From Amoebidium appalachense (Eukaryota > Ichthyosporea), in contig CAVNZM010000014.1 in NCBI GenBank assembly GCA_963693365.1, positions 3,968,001 through 4,032,000 of the forward strand: a stretch of 64,000 bases of DNA, given 5' to 3'. The notes under the pieces were generated by a model. That model was not told where the DNA came from and did no database searches. It saw only the letters and a list, made by a program, of their open reading frames with translations. The position numbers were made by a program, and so were the translations under genes. This document shows positions 1 to 35,845 of the stretch, in pieces. The first letter of the stretch is position 1; each line of letters begins with the position of its first letter.

Positions 1-6
1 TCTACC

Positions 7-948
7 ATGCAGCTGCATTTATCCGGCGAAGGGGGGAACCTTTCCCTGAGAAGTGGTGATGGGTCCAACACCACCCATACGGCCAACACAACAGCCACCA
101 GGGGCAAGGCCACTGCCACGGTTCCAACGCAAAGGCGGCGCGCACGATTCACACAAACACGAACCACAGATCAGAATGGTTTGGAGTATTATGTGTCTGT
201 GGGCGAGGAGGTACGTTCGGGTAGATGGTCGGATGCGGAGACCGCGTTGATTGAAAGTATTGTTATTTCGCTTGCGGAACAAAAGTTGCCGGCAACAGAG
301 GAGGACATATTTGCACATTACCATGCAGCATTGGAGGGCAACGAGGAGGGTGTGGGGCTGGATGCCATCCTTTCCAAAACGTTGAAGCAAATCAAGTCAA
401 AAATAGAACACATTGAGAAGGAAAGACGTTTGCGTAGTCAGGTGGCCGCCGAGGTGAGGGAGGAAATCGCAAGGGCTAAGGAAGCCGCTGCTAGGACAGT
501 TACGGAGAAAGCAAGCGAGAGAGCACGAAACACGAAACGTGGGCTGAAGTCACAGAGTAATTCACAGACTGCCCCGTCAAAGAAGGCCAAGCCCAGCGGC
601 CTTTCACGTGCAAGCACCAACACAGGTGTTGCCCCTCAGGAGCATGATCCCACCAGTTCGTCAACCGATTCGGCGGATGAATTCCAAAGCACCCAACAGT
701 CTGGGGTGATTCCCCCTAGCCAGCACCCGCACCATCCGCAAGCGTTCCACCCCAGTTATTATCACACATACCCGAGCACGATAGCCAGTGCACAATGTAG
801 CGTCTGTCAACTGACTTTAGCAATCCCTCCCCATCTGTGTCATACTTACATGCAATGCTGTAGGTGCAAGGCCATGTTGTATGCTCTGGTCACCGCTTTT
901 GGCATCCGCCTGCTCAGTTTTAGTGTCACGGATAATAGGTGGAAGTGA
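7..948 (+). CDS. Unknown protein (exon) with SANT-like segment, coiled coil and C-terminal Cys4 motif
   Basis: Open frame of 313 codons ending in TGA. The first ATG is at base 7, but ATGCAG could equally be a 3' splice site, so this may be the last exon of a longer gene. Residues about 70-105 (starting GRWSDAETALIES) resemble a Myb/SANT helix. Residues about 120-180 are charged and should form a coiled coil. A basic, Ser/Thr-rich linker follows. Near residue 262 a CSVC pair and, about 20 residues later, a CCRC pair make a probable zinc-binding Cys4 site, reminiscent of LSD1-type fingers (CxxC, hydrophobic stretch, CxxC). The low-repeat base composition and protein-like codon pattern contrast with the downstream DNA. 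The combination suggests a nuclear protein, but I do not recognise the family. Confidence 0.6.
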   Translation: MQLHLSGEGGNLSLRSGDGSNTTHTANTTATRGKATATVPTQRRRARFTQTRTTDQNGLEYYVSVGEEVRSGRWSDAETALIESIVISLAEQKLPATEEDIFAHYHAALEGNEEGVGLDAILSKTLKQIKSKIEHIEKERRLRSQVAAEVREEIARAKEAAARTVTEKASERARNTKRGLKSQSNSQTAPSKKAKPSGLSRASTNTGVAPQEHDPTSSSTDSADEFQSTQQSGVIPPSQHPHHPQAFHPSYYHTYPSTIASAQCSVCQLTLAIPPHLCHTYMQCCRCKAMLYALVTAFGIRLLSFSVTDNRWK

Positions 949-1489
949 GCCAATCCCTCCACGTAGTTTTTTATTTTTCTAATTGTTATTGTGGCTGCCA
1001 GCTGCTTTGGGGTCAGGTGGCAAACGTAGGGCATGTCTAGTAGGTTCGATTAGTATGGGATTTGGCATCATGATGCCAAGACTTAGTCAATACAGTAACT
1101 TAAGAATCAGTTTGTTAGGTGTTAGTTGTAACATTTAACTTCCAGTAATGTTCAGCATGTCATAGTGGTAGTTTATGATTGTAATGTTACTTACAGTTTA
1201 ACTACATGTAATGTCATGGTGTATGTAGAGTATGCTGTCACATTCAATGCACACACACACGGCACACACACACGAACATGCACACACGCAACCACATACA
1301 CGTCAAGCACACACTACGTATACATCCATGCATGCGACATTCGCCTTTTTAATACCTATGATATCATTACGTAGTCAAAATACCATAATAATAATGTGTA
1401 GAAGTGATTGCAGGTCACTTTCACATGCTGCAGCTGTTTTATTAATAATGACACCGTAAATTAATGGCAAGCACACTGCAGACTCGGAT

Positions 1490-1490
<1 letters not shown>

Positions 1491-1522
<32 letters not shown>

Positions 1523-1697
1523 ACAAAAAAAAAAAAAAAAAAAAAAATCCCCCCCCCCCCCCCCCCCCCCCGTTCCCCCTCGAAATTTTCGGGGGCGGGG
1601 GCGGGGCGGGGCGGGGCGGGGCGGGGTGGGGCGGGGCGGGGCGGGGCGGGGCGGGGCGGGGCGGGGCGGGGCGGGGGGGGGGGGGGGGGGGGGGGGG
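1491..1697. repeat. Poly-C / poly-A / poly-C block followed by (GGGGC)n and poly-G
   Basis: Runs in order: about 32 C, about 23 A, about 21 C, a 20-bp spacer, then about 16 GGGGC-type units (one with T for C) passing into pure G. The G-rich half should form G-quadruplexes, and the C-rich half could pair with it. Confidence 0.9.
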
Positions 1698-1883
1698 AGA
1701 GCTTGGGAAACGAGGGTGCAACCGAAAAAGGCTTTTAATTAGCCCGCACTGACGTCGGAGGCAACCAATCAAACAGATTAAAATGAGCCGCATGACAATT
1801 AGCGATAAAAAATACACGAAGCATGAGTAACCTCTTTGTAACGAATCAAACCTCGCATATGATATGCGGACTAAAAATAGATA

Positions 1884-1910
1884 GCCAATAAAAGGTGGCT
1901 CACGTGAGCC
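1884..1910. promoter_or_regulatory. CCAAT box beside a 14-bp palindrome with an E-box core
   Basis: AGCCAATAAAAG is followed directly by GGCTCACGTGAGCC (1897-1910), a perfect palindrome centred on the E-box CACGTG. This is a plausible promoter element for a bHLH factor plus an NF-Y-like factor. No transcript start or downstream gene could be assigned, so function is inferred from motifs only. Confidence 0.35.
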
Positions 1911-2519
1911 AAGAGTTGTACACTGGTCACGAACATAAAGGCGATTGGGAACCGATAGGCATGTTGCCTTCAGTTCCGTTCCAGACTATACCATAAGTTC
2001 CGACTACTTTGTGCTCCTTCCTCTCCTTCCAGACTTAGGCTCCTTAGCTTCCACCTTAGCGCTACACACATCCACATACTATGTACACCGTCACATCAGG
2101 TTTGTGCTCTTGACACCTTCAGTATGTTTCCATTTTAGGAAGGTAAAATGTCTGTGACATCAGGATTGGCTGGCTGCGCCCAGCGGCCGGCACCGGGCCC
2201 GGATCATGATCATGATCAGCCTGCAAAATTTTGGCCAGTGCTTCCTGTGACTCACTAGCAGTGAGCTCACGCGGAAGGTATCATTTCATTCGAAACTGGT
2301 TTTTTTCAGTATGTCTGGGTTTTTTCTGTACATGGGGATGGTTACAATGGGTCCCCCTAGTGCCCTAGTGGGGGTGCACGAGTGTGTGTGTGTACACGTG
2401 TGGTGGTCACGGTGTGACAGTCACGGCTGTTACAACTGTGTGCGTGTGCGTGTGTGTGTGTGTACATGTGTGGACACTGGGGGAGCTTCGAAGCGAGGGG
2501 GAGGAGGTGGTGGTGGTGG

Positions 2520-2560
<41 letters not shown>

Positions 2561-2595
2561 GGGGGGGGGGGGGGAGGGGTGAATTATGATGACAA

Positions 2596-4262
2596 TTTTT
2601 TTTTTCTTCTTTTGACTGGATTTATTCGACGGAAAGATATGCAAGTATGCACGGCATACTGAGAAGACAATTAAAACTTCACGAGTTATCCAGTAACAAG
2701 TGCATACTGAGATACCTGAACACTGTGTGAAAATCATATAAATACTCAATGTGACGACCAACAGAATTCAACAAAAAGTCTAAAGTGTTCACATTGCCAG
2801 CTAGTGTAGCAGACACGACCCGTAGGGAAAGAGGTAAAACGCGACATAAAAACTCACACCTATGAACATGCTTGCGATTAAAAAGTTCAGCACAAAAGTG
2901 GCACCAGCGGCGATGAAAACAAGAATTACAGCGCCACTGCACAACTTCCCAGGCAATATCAACATCAGAGCACCATACAGACTTATCTACTAGGGTGGTA
3001 TCCATACGTACAGCAAAAGAAATGTATCCTGCCAAAGCTCCCAAAAAGCGATAATGATCAGTACGGTGTTGCCTAAGGAACATAACACATGCCGACTGAG
3101 TTTTACCTTTGATTTCTCTATCAGAGAAAGAAACTTATACTGCGTATGGTAATAACGCGAAAAGGCAGAAAAAACAGGAAGAGAAAAGAAAGAGGGAGTG
3201 TGATAGCGAGAGGAAGAATCAGGTTGAAAGGGGGTAGGCTGAGGACATTCAGAAGTAGCGTTGGTGAATCGGGGGGGAAGAGGGATGGAGGGACGGAGGG
3301 GGGGAAGAAAGCATAAAGAGGGTGACCATCAAGTATCCTAACTAAATGAAAACAAAAACGAAGAGACAATTCCTCCATACGACAAACAGCAGACGACAAT
3401 CCAAACATACTGATTAAGGGAGGCACAAACCGAGTATGAAACAAAGTGCGCAGCGCAGTACCCTGAAAACCGTCGAACTCTTTCAGCGCCACGGCCGCCT
3501 CGCGAGGTGGGGCGCAGGCCAATAGCGGAAGTCCATATTCGAAAGTCGGCCGTAAGAAAGTTTTATAGTAGAGAAGAAGGTTCGCAGGATGGATCACAGA
3601 CTCCCGTTGAAACATATTTGACACGATGTGAAACTTACCCTTCGCACGAGCGATCCGTGCCGTGAGGAGCTTGCGGAAATCAATACCCCGTGCAGTATAG
3701 TCATAGGTGCTCTGAACAGGAATAGGAAGACCGGCCAATCGAAAGGAAGCGTTTTTCGAAAAAGTAGCACACTTTGCAATTCCGACTGTCATGAGATTCT
3801 CGGTGCACCATTGACCCACCTGACGAAGCATCTGGTGCATGACATCTTCGGTTAAGGAACAAAGAACAATATCGTCCGCAAAAAGGAGACCGGGTACACG
3901 GCGGGTATGCAGTTGGCCAATTGCAAAGGGTTCGAGGGCGCAGGCTAAATCGTCAATGAAAACGTCAAACAACAACGGACTCAGGAGAGACCCCTGCAGA
4001 AGACCCCGAGAACGGGAAAACCCGGGTGTTAATGTTCCATTGACCGCCGCTCGTCCGCGAGTGGTATCGAACAACGCTTGCAGAAGACGGCCAAAGGGGG
4101 CTGATAATAAGCCCCGCATAGCCAGCTTATGCCATAACAAACCAGTGGGTAAACCCCCCCCCAGTGGGTACGGTGTCGTAGGCGTTCTTATGGATGACAA
4201 AATCAGCCCAACGATTTACTGGCAGGGAACTTCGGAATTCAAGGCTCTTATTTGAATACGCC
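2596..4262 (-). mobile_element. 5'-truncated non-LTR (LINE-like) retrotransposon
   Basis: Read on the minus strand, the element begins inside a reverse transcriptase domain near 4262, continues through a Cys/His-rich tail and ends with AATAAA (complement of 2621-2626) followed by an A-rich tail (T run at 2596-2605). Two other fragments in the window (37011-37121 and 38568-38714) share the same 3' terminus, which fixes the end of the element. The open frame is broken, so this copy is dead. The lack of the 5' half is typical of target-primed reverse transcription. Confidence 0.85.
3121..4262 (-). pseudogene. Reverse transcriptase domain remnant of the LINE-like element
   Basis: The minus-strand frame carries RT hallmarks in order: an NAYDTVP segment (family form KAYDTVP), LLWHKLAMRG, the GLLQGSLLSPLLFDVF block, and the catalytic LLFADDIVL (FADD) motif. 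A C-terminal FEYGLPLLA/TALRTLF region matches the thumb of LINE RTs. The NAYDTVP segment lies in another frame from the rest, with the break at a run of about nine C on the plus strand near 4147-4156, so the ORF is frameshifted and has lost its N-terminal half. An adjoining minus-strand frame (2679-3083) has a CxxC-x5-CxxC-x7-HxH Cys/His cluster, probably the element's 3' zinc-knuckle region. Confidence 0.8.
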
Positions 4263-4489
4263 TGTCACACACATGCAACCCGTATGCTGTGACTGGGCCG
4301 GTGTGACAGTCTCCCACGTGCAACGCAACAACACGTATTGTCCATTGAACTAATATATGGAGGTGTTGCAGTTATACGTTGCCTACATTATGTACACATT
4401 CAATCTCAAGACGTTCCAAGGATTATAGAGGCTCATCCGGTACATACCAGGTGAAAATACAAATGACAACGTATGGATGTTCTAGAAAT

Positions 4490-4520
<31 letters not shown>

Positions 4521-5274
4521 CCCCCCCCCCCACCGACCCACACCACCACCACCACAAACAAACAAACATTGTCATACAAACAAACAAGCAAACAAACAAA
4601 ACAAAACAAAAAAAAGCCCCGTCGGGCTCTCAGCTCTTCAAACCCAAACCCGACCGACATGCATATGCAAAACCCATTGCCTCCAGAAAATAATTCTTCA
4701 AAGACCCCTTTTCAAGGAGTGTAGCACGACCAAGAAAACACCACTTCCATAATGTGATCTATTCAATAGTAAGAACTGCATTTGTATCACGACACCTCTT
4801 TTTAAATACTGAAATCATCGGAGAAAATAGAGGGAAAAACAATGCCCGCTGCGTGCGTAGGTGGGTGACAGGTGGAGAGGGGGGGGGGGGGGGGGGGGAT
4901 ATCCAATGACATTCGAGAGTATAGCAGTAGATATTCTAGGAAAGAAACCTGAAAGTCTAAATCATTTTCAGTGCCCTGCGTGTCCCCCCCCCCCCCCCCC
5001 CCCCGCGATAAAATACAATGACCCCCCCCCCCCCCCCCCCCCCCAAAAAAAAAGAAATAAAAATAAAAATAAAAAATAAAAAATAAAAAGCACCCCACAA
5101 TCACAAAAAAGCCTTACTACCATCCCAACAGACAAGGGCGAGAGGGGAGGGACGGAATTTTTTCGGAAAGAGAGGGGGGGGGGGGGGGGGGAAGAAAAAG
5201 AAAGTCTTGGGAAAGCAAGAAGCCCCCCCCCCCCCCCCACCCCCCCCCCCCAAAAAAACCCCCGCTCACTCGTA
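4263..5274. other. Intergenic spacer
   Basis: No supported gene. It contains poly-C (about 4493-4530), CAAA/CAAAA-rich DNA, two poly-G/poly-C blocks (4870-4898, 4983-5044) and an A-rich tract. It lies just 3' of the exonuclease-like gene, whose stop codon is at 5275-5277, and must include that gene's 3' UTR. Confidence 0.55.
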
Positions 5275-15279
<10,005 letters not shown>

Positions 15280-16980
15280 GGTGCGCTCGAAGTGCTAACT
15301 TAAACAGAGCGCTAAAATGCAGCGGAGCGAAAAAAAAAAAGATTTCAGGTAAAAAAAGTGTAAGGTGTTCGGCACATAGTAGTGTGTCTAGGTGCCACTA
15401 TGGTCTGATTTGTGGTGAAGGATGGGCCGGTGCCTTGCCGCGGCAACTCTCAGAAAAGACACGGGGAAGAGGGTTTAGGGTTGAATTATATTTTTGACTC
15501 GGCTGTTTGCCGGAAAAGTTGAACAACGGACAGGTCCACTTGACCGGTGTTTCAGTTGCTTTAAAGTACTATATGAATACTATATCACGTTTGTGCATTA
15601 ATAGCTTTAAACCATAATGAGTCCTATCCATTTGAAAAGAGGTGTTAAAGTCAGACCCTCAAAATTACCATCCCATAACTCTGAGCCAGTGGCGGGAACT
15701 TGTGACGGGCCGACGAGTTCAAGCTTGTGTGTGCCTGCATCAGTAAGGAGGCCTTGGCCTGCATGCGCGTGCGTGCAGTGCGAAGCTTGAAGTGTGTGTG
15801 AAGATTTACGTTTGTGTGATATATCATGGTATGCGGCTGATATTTCAATGCAACGCACCCATACTGCCGCTGTACGAAGCAAGAAGGCAAGGAAGTGCAA
15901 ATCGGGGACAGCCAAAAGCAAGGCATACGTGTTCAAGGGGCGAGGATGAACCTGATGAACTTTAGTACACTGTGGTAATGGCGGTGTTGGTGGTGAACTT
16001 ATGTTGTATTGCTAAGTAGTGGTGACCGGTGCGTATTTTTAATATGTGTGTATGTGCGCGCTTGTTGGTGTGTTCATATGTGCGCGTTTGTGCGTGTTTG
16101 TGTGCGTGCTTGTGGTGGCTGTGGTGGTGCATGTGTGTGTGCCTCGGGGGCCGGTGTCCCCCGGGGGAGCCTCTGGTGATTAGTAGGTCGCCCTCAGGTC
16201 GTTACGGAGTCGTGCCAAGTTGCATTGTGGCTTAATTAATTTCACACCTTTCCACCCATATGTAAAGAGCCACGCAATAATTATGATATATTTAGCTAAA
16301 GGAGGTCCTTAAAAGTACCGTTGCTTCCCTTTATGCATCAGTGTGTGAGTTGTGTGCATCATCAGGCTCATAACTCCGCAGTGTTGCACGTACTTATATA
16401 AACTTGTGTGGAGGGACACCAGCGACTTGTATGTAATGCGTGAAACGGTAGCTACTTGCACAAAGAGCATACACCCCCTTGCCCTCCCCCCCACTTCTTT
16501 TTATTTTTTTATTTTTTTTGGGGGGGGGGGGAGAGGGGAGGGAGGGAGGGGACTTCGAAACTGCGTGTTACGGTACTCACGCAGAAAGCACCGTGTATTT
16601 CCGTTCTGTCTGTTAACCCACATATGATAATCTCTTCATAACAATAATCACTGTTTTCATTCGCAGGTCACGCATGGTCATACACTTCGTTTGAAAGCTG
16701 ATACCATCTGTACATGTGCGTGCACAACCAGACACAGCAATCTAAAACAACACGACCTGTCAAAAAATCTCCGTCCAAATACTGTACAACCTAGCAAGTA
16801 ACTGCCAAGCCAAAATGTTAGACATACAATACAACATACAGTAGTCCTTCACAAATGCCTCATTACAAGTAATCATATACGTACAAACACAAATCCAGTT
16901 GCAGAAAGCCCGTAGAATCATCGTATAGCCTGCATTCCCCTTTGTCGTTGTAAATATCAACTGATAACGAAATGCCAATA
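15280..16980. other. Intergenic region between SYLF gene and exonuclease-like gene
   Basis: Unique-looking DNA with little simple repeat except GT-rich 16040-16140 and a short poly-G at 16520-16531. It should hold the promoter of the exonuclease-like gene (directly right of 15279; CTATATGAATACTATATCAC at about 15569 is TATA-like) and the 3' UTR of the SYLF gene. No coding sequence could be supported. Confidence 0.5.
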
Positions 16981-18515
16981 CTAATGCCATTGCCTATCCC
17001 TCCCCTCTGCCTCTATCTCCTTCAGTAGAGGGTACAGCACCCCCAGTCTCCTCCGTTCCCAATACCTCCCATTCCTGGCCCCCCACAACACATCCCTAGA
17101 CCGCACACCCGTGCCGTATAGTGCATGGTTCTTCTTGTCGCACAGCGCTTGTATCCGCCCAATCCTTACCCCCAACTCCCTCGATTTCGTCACCGAATAC
17201 AACACAACATCTCCTCCCCAGTTCTTTTGCCTTGACTCAATCTCATTCCCCGGGTGGATCAAACCCGCCTTCTCCCTCGCCCGGAAACCCGCGCTGACAA
17301 ACCTCCTAAGGCCACGTTCGGACATAATCAACATGACAAGGTGCTTGGTGCTTGTACCAGCAGTGAGCCCAACCCCGCAACCAGAAAACGTAACAGCTGC
17401 AGGTAGACCCCATTGACATCCAGCCTTGGTGGCTTGTCGTGCGAGCAGGACACCATGCCCTCTGCCCCCCTCCACTATACACCCCGCCGAGCTTATCTTC
17501 CCAATGACAATCCCAACCGCCCCAGCAAACATCACCGGGGGAATCTGATCTCGAAGAATGACTAATGTTTTCTCAGCCTGCTCCAACGTAGACACGAAAT
17601 GCTCCAACGAGGCCGCTTCTCTCTGTACCACTTCAACATCATCGCTAATCATGCTCGTTTCGCTGGGAAAATGTTCTGATGACCCTTTGCTGCTGCTGAG
17701 CGAGACACCGCTAATCCCAGAATACCGTCGGCTGGCGGCCAGCGGCTCACTGAAAGAAACATCGTTCCAATTTGGCAGGGCGGAAGGCTTTTTGTTGTTG
17801 AGGCTCTCTATCCGCGCAGCACGGAGCGAACCGGTCGAAGCTGCCGAAATACGGGAGGTCAGGGTGTCCTTCGGCCGCGTCGACAGCGCTAGCCTATGGA
17901 TGTGTATTTTAGTTTGTAAGTAAAACATCCAATGCACCACTGGTTATACGTCGCCACCAGCGAAAAACAAGACACAAGTGAATTCCGGTCCTGGATCCCG
18001 AAGCTGGATCCCATTCAGCCCATCGTGCAGGGCCACGAGAACATCTTGTAATTGTTGTCCACAAGCACCTTAACAAGCCATCGACACGTGGAGTTCAACT
18101 AACAATACAACAGCCCTCCTTTTACGCACGCAAAAAAAAAGTTCTCTTTGGCCTTTGCTGTCCCAGCCTATGACAAGATCTTGTCAAACATAGCGTTGCT
18201 GTACAGTCTCATTCACAACACAACGTAAAAAAAAAGGTACACAAAATCCCCGTGGAAAAACTCTAGCCAAGTCAACCAGAAACGGGCCCCTCTTTCCTTT
18301 GGACCGCTATTCTACACACCTCTCTGCTAATGGCCACGCACCCGAATAAATCTAAGGTAAGCACAACTCGACTTTCGTTTCACAAAGTTTCAACCTGTCC
18401 TAGAATAACTTGCATGAGGCGATGAAGCTAGCATTAGCTCAGTGCACTTACCCAGCCGGTCGTGGAACATCCGAGGAGTCTAGAGTCATTCCCTCGTATG
18501 CTGCACTCTTGGTGC
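16981..18515 (-). CDS. SYLF (Ysc84 / DUF500) domain lipid-binding protein, two 3' exons seen
   Basis: Exons 18515-18452 and 17893-16981 join in phase (GG|G). The donor is GTAAGT, the acceptor CATCCATAG, and the stop TAG is at 16981-16983. The first exon contains an ATG (about 18490) that could start the protein, or it continues upstream. The large exon has a Ser/Thr-rich N-terminal linker (about 130 residues) and then a SYLF domain: MFAGAVGIVIGK, GRGHGVLLARQ, CQWGLPAAV, GCGVGLTAGTSTKHLVMLI, and a distal VLYSVTKSRELGVRIGR with NHALYG. SYLF proteins bind phosphoinositides and actin-linked membranes. No SH3 or FYVE partner domain is visible. Codon use is ordinary and the gene is nearly free of simple repeats, unlike its neighbours. 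Confidence 0.8.
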
Positions 18516-19992
18516 CTGCCAAATAACGAGAAAACGACACACGTGCACAACGACGTCTAATCTTGTTTAGAGCCCATTCAAGCTGAGTATAATGATAGAA
18601 GTGAGGCTTTAGCCTTACTAAAAAGCACAAAAAATGCTTCAAAAAAACTCTTCGACTGAAAAAAAGATATCAGAGCTTTCGGCCAAGTCTGTTGATGTGT
18701 GAGGAAATAGCACTGTTATATTTTCACCAACTTGACCAGTGGGCATGTTTGAAAACAAATTTACCCCTGCGTAACTACAAGACTGGTGGGCTCCGGACTT
18801 CTTATAATCCGCTACAGGTTGTCTCGGTTGCAAATAAAGAGCAACACCAGTAGTCTTGGTTTTATAATCACCAAAAAGTTATACACAAGGCGAAACTCCA
18901 CGAAAACAAGGTAACATGACTCGTTACAGCTTTTCTAAAACACATGAAAAACGCGTGTACACTTGCACACGTACATATACATGCATTGCCTTATCGTGAT
19001 GTCTGCCGCAATGATTCCTCCTTTTCGGGCCGTTCTTGGGCCATCGACCAGCCGGGTTCCTTGGGATGATTCGCGATCGGCGAAAGTGTTGTACTACTCG
19101 GAATGAATTGCTTTCGTGAATAAATTGCCAAAAGAAATACATATATCATGGTACTTGAACCGGAAACATAGAGATTTTCTCAACGTAGTTGTGTGTTCGA
19201 CTGTTGCAGGCTCTTTGTCAAATTTGTTGTATTATACCCTCCTTCCCATTCCAGACCAACTGGCAGCTTGTCAAGCCAGCTACGAATCGGGTTAGCAATC
19301 ATCGAGCTGACTCGAAAGTGGCTCGCCATGCACACCAATCTGATTGTTTACTTTGTAGAGAAAAGGGCGGGTCCCGGCTGGGCGGTAGATCTGCCTTCGA
19401 TCAAACCCAATCAGCGTGATCCCCTAAGATTAACAACCAATCTTTATTCACCAGCTGCGAGCCACTGAATGCCTGTGCGGATCTAGACGCATGACTCTAA
19501 GCTAATTGTTGCTCGTTGCTAAACGGGAGAACAGATTTGGATCAAAACCTCGGGTGTCTTTGAACGGTTAGTGTGCATGCACGATACTCCCACGTGTGTG
19601 CGCGTGTTCATGTGTGCGCGTGTGCGCGTGTGTGATGCGGGTTGCAACTCGGGAAGGAGTGTCCGTGCACGCGTGGCGGCCGCGGATAAACCCCTGTGAT
19701 TTAGAGACAATTAATTTACATTTTAAACCCGGGTATACGTACATGGTACCGGTGAATTCGGAGCGGGTCACGTTTTGAAATTTAGGGGCCGAGCTCCAGC
19801 TGTGGGATACGGAGAAGGGAAAGAAAGGCCCGAAAAGGAAAGAGAGGGAGAGGGGAGGGGGGGGGGGGGGGGGAGGGGGGAGGGGGGCGTGGTTCGAGGG
19901 AGGAGGGAGCTCTCACCAGATAATTCAAGGAGAAGAAGAGAGAGGGGAGGGGGGGGGGGGGGGGGGGGAGGGAGAGAGAGGGGGGGGGGGGG

Positions 19993-20027
<35 letters not shown>

Positions 20028-20037
20028 CATCTGGCGC

Positions 20038-20040
<3 letters not shown>

Positions 20041-20134
<94 letters not shown>

Positions 20135-20163
20135 GGGGAGAGAGAGCGGGAGAGAGAGAGGGA
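20041..20163. repeat. (GA)n microsatellite
   Basis: About 46 GA units followed by interrupted GA-rich sequence. Confidence 0.9.
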
Positions 20164-20219
20164 GACAGAGACAGAGAGCCGCTAGAGCAACGGCCGAAGA
20201 TCTAGACCGAGCGAGGAGC

Positions 20220-20262
<43 letters not shown>

Positions 20263-20609
20263 GCTAGAGCAACGGCCGGAGACCGAGCGAGGTGTGCCAG
20301 TGACTCCGGGAGGCGCCCGGGAGCCGGGCAGGGGCTGACACGCTCATGACGATGCGCATGTACTTATTTATTTATTTATCAGCATGTCTTTATAGTTGGG
20401 ATATGGGGCCGATTGGGGATGCATGTGACATGCACAACAAGAAGCAAGATCACGAGCTGGTTGTACCAGATAGCTACAATTTATTTCCACATAGTGGTCT
20501 GTTCTGAAAGGATCCGGACATACTATGCTTTGAAAAAAATGTGTGTGTGCGTGCGTGTGTGTGTGGGTGTGTGTGTGTGCCGGGGCGGAGAGGGAGGGAG
20601 GGAGGGAGG

Positions 20610-20795
<186 letters not shown>

Positions 20796-21862
20796 GAGAG
20801 GACTACAGGTAACTACTGTATTTTTGGGCATACAACCTCATGACACCAATCACACCCACCATTACATATTTACTTTGAACCCATATTGAAATGGCATCAA
20901 CCTTGACAATGTATTATTAATATTAGGCCCCGGTTATCTCACAATTGAGCCTACCCTTTCACGATTCAAACATAATATATGTATACTACGGACATATTCT
21001 GTCTTCCATTCTTCCTTTTCCTCCCCATGTGTTTTTTTGGATTTTGGTGTGCGTGGCCTAAATGTCTTGTTTGCATATTTTGTACAAGAGAAGGGCTATG
21101 GGCGCGGGTCGGTATAAACGTGAAACAGGTGTGCATATTCTGTGGATGTATGAAGCCAACTAAACACCGCCAACCTTCCCACCCCCACCCGTTTGTCGAA
21201 ACCTCATGTCTTTTATATCAATATAAATTAACCATTAACTAATCAATATAAATTAACCATTAACTAATCAGCACACGCAATGTGAGCAATTCCGTATTAG
21301 TATATATGCTGTGCAGGCATTGCCATTTGCCTTACTACAACCTGTTGAAACTAAAATTAAAATTTAATCTCTTCATCATGTTTTTTCCCCATTGATCCCC
21401 ATCAACTCGTTCACCTATCACACCAGCTTACACCCACTAATCACACGGTGATTTGTCGAACTGGCCGGCTGCATCCAACCACGTTGGTGTTTTGGCGACG
21501 TCACAGTGTGACTGTTTTTCCTGGGGAGTCCTGCATCTATCCAAACCATCCAGAGTCAGTGCATGGCGCACCCCCTCGATTTATACAAAAAAAAAAAGAA
21601 AAAGAAAAAGAAAAGAAAAAAGGGGGAAAAAAAGATGCAACATGCAGACACCTGTAGAGGCGCCCTTGCATACATGCATACTATTTACACATACATGCAT
21701 ACTATTTACACATGTGTAGCTCTCACATGTGCTCATGTGTGGGCGGTGCCAGACCATGCCAATACAAATAACGCATGCATACGCACAGGCATCATGTCTC
21801 TCTTCCCGTCCACTCTCTGTGATTACCACACGCACACGCACACACAGGCACACGCACACACG

Positions 21863-21874
21863 CACACACACACG

Positions 21875-21950
<76 letters not shown>
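21863..21950. repeat. (CA)n microsatellite
   Basis: Long CA array with a few CG interruptions at its left side. Confidence 0.9.
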
Positions 21951-21952
<2 letters not shown>

Positions 21953-22311
21953 ATGCATGCATGCATGCACTGTGGCACGCAAACACACACGCACGCACGC
22001 ACACACACTTTCACCTCCGACAACCCATTTGCACCGACATCCATACGTCGTGGACATGCGCATGAACCCACACACACACACACAAGCGCACACACGTAAA
22101 TGTTACCAACAAACAGCAGGCACGGATACCCTACAAAACCACCCACGAAAGAAAAACAAACCTCCACATTACCGTGTCACAGCATTCTGCACCCAATACG
22201 TAAATGGAGAAGAGAAGGTGTGTGTGTGTGCTTGGGGGAGACGGGGAGAGGGGGGGGGAAGGGGGGGAGGAGGAGGAGGGGGGAGGGGGCAACCAAATTT
22301 GGGACACATAC

Positions 22312-35092
<12,781 letters not shown>

Positions 35093-35198
35093 CTATAAAG
35101 TTGCAAATGTGAGTACGTGAGGCGTGAAGGGATCTTTTTGTTTTTTCCCCGGGGGGAGGGGGGGGGAGGAGGAGGGTTGGGGGGGAAGGAGGGAGTGT

Positions 35199-35229
<31 letters not shown>

Positions 35230-35704
35230 GGGGGGCAGGCTAAAACCTCAGCTCGAACCTGAGATAAGCCAAAGAGGGACCATGTGTTGAGAGACCATGA
35301 AAAAACCTCGAGCTGCAGGGCACGTCTAATTACACTCTCGTAATGTGACATAAAACGTTGAGGTCATGTCCATCTGTCTTGCCCACCCACCTTTCTAACA
35401 CTCGACCAACGTCAAAGTGCCACCCCTCTACTCCCTATCCACTTCCCTCCTCTCTATAATTTCATCGCTTCAGCTTTTTCCTGCTCCCTCACGCTTGAGA
35501 GAGTCACCCTCACCCTCTCTCCCTTCTTTTCGTCTCCATAAGCGAAACAGTTGGTTTTAGACGGCCAACACCCAGCGCCATACCCACCAGGGCGCCTCTT
35601 CCTTCCCCACCCCTTTATTGTTTAACCATTTCACCTACCCTTTATTTCACCCCCCTCCCCTCCCTCCCCCCTTCCCCCCCCCTTCCCCCCCCTTCCCCCC
35701 TCCC

Positions 35705-35741
<37 letters not shown>

Positions 35742-35845
35742 CCCTTCACAAGCCCTTCAAAAACAACTCCGTTCTCGAGACATTCTTGTTAAACTCCGTT
35801 ACAGTATCAGGTTTAATGCATGCTTCCCTGGGGTGTCGCCCATAC

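Larger units (their letters stand above)
949..2595. other. Intergenic spacer, repeat-rich
   Basis: No supported coding sequence. It holds an AT-rich 3' flank, a short CA-rich stretch (1251-1300), the C/A/C and (GGGGC)n array (1491-1697), a promoter-like segment (about 1880-1960), a 16-bp palindrome of GATC/CATG units (2202-2217), and a poly-G tract (2521-2575) abutting the retrotransposon 3' end. Confidence 0.6.

Noticed and set aside
18010-18115. Minus-strand frame (RWLVKVLVDNNYKMFSWPC) in the SYLF intron
   Set aside because: The SYLF exons on either side join in phase without it, and it ends in a stop. No family recognised.
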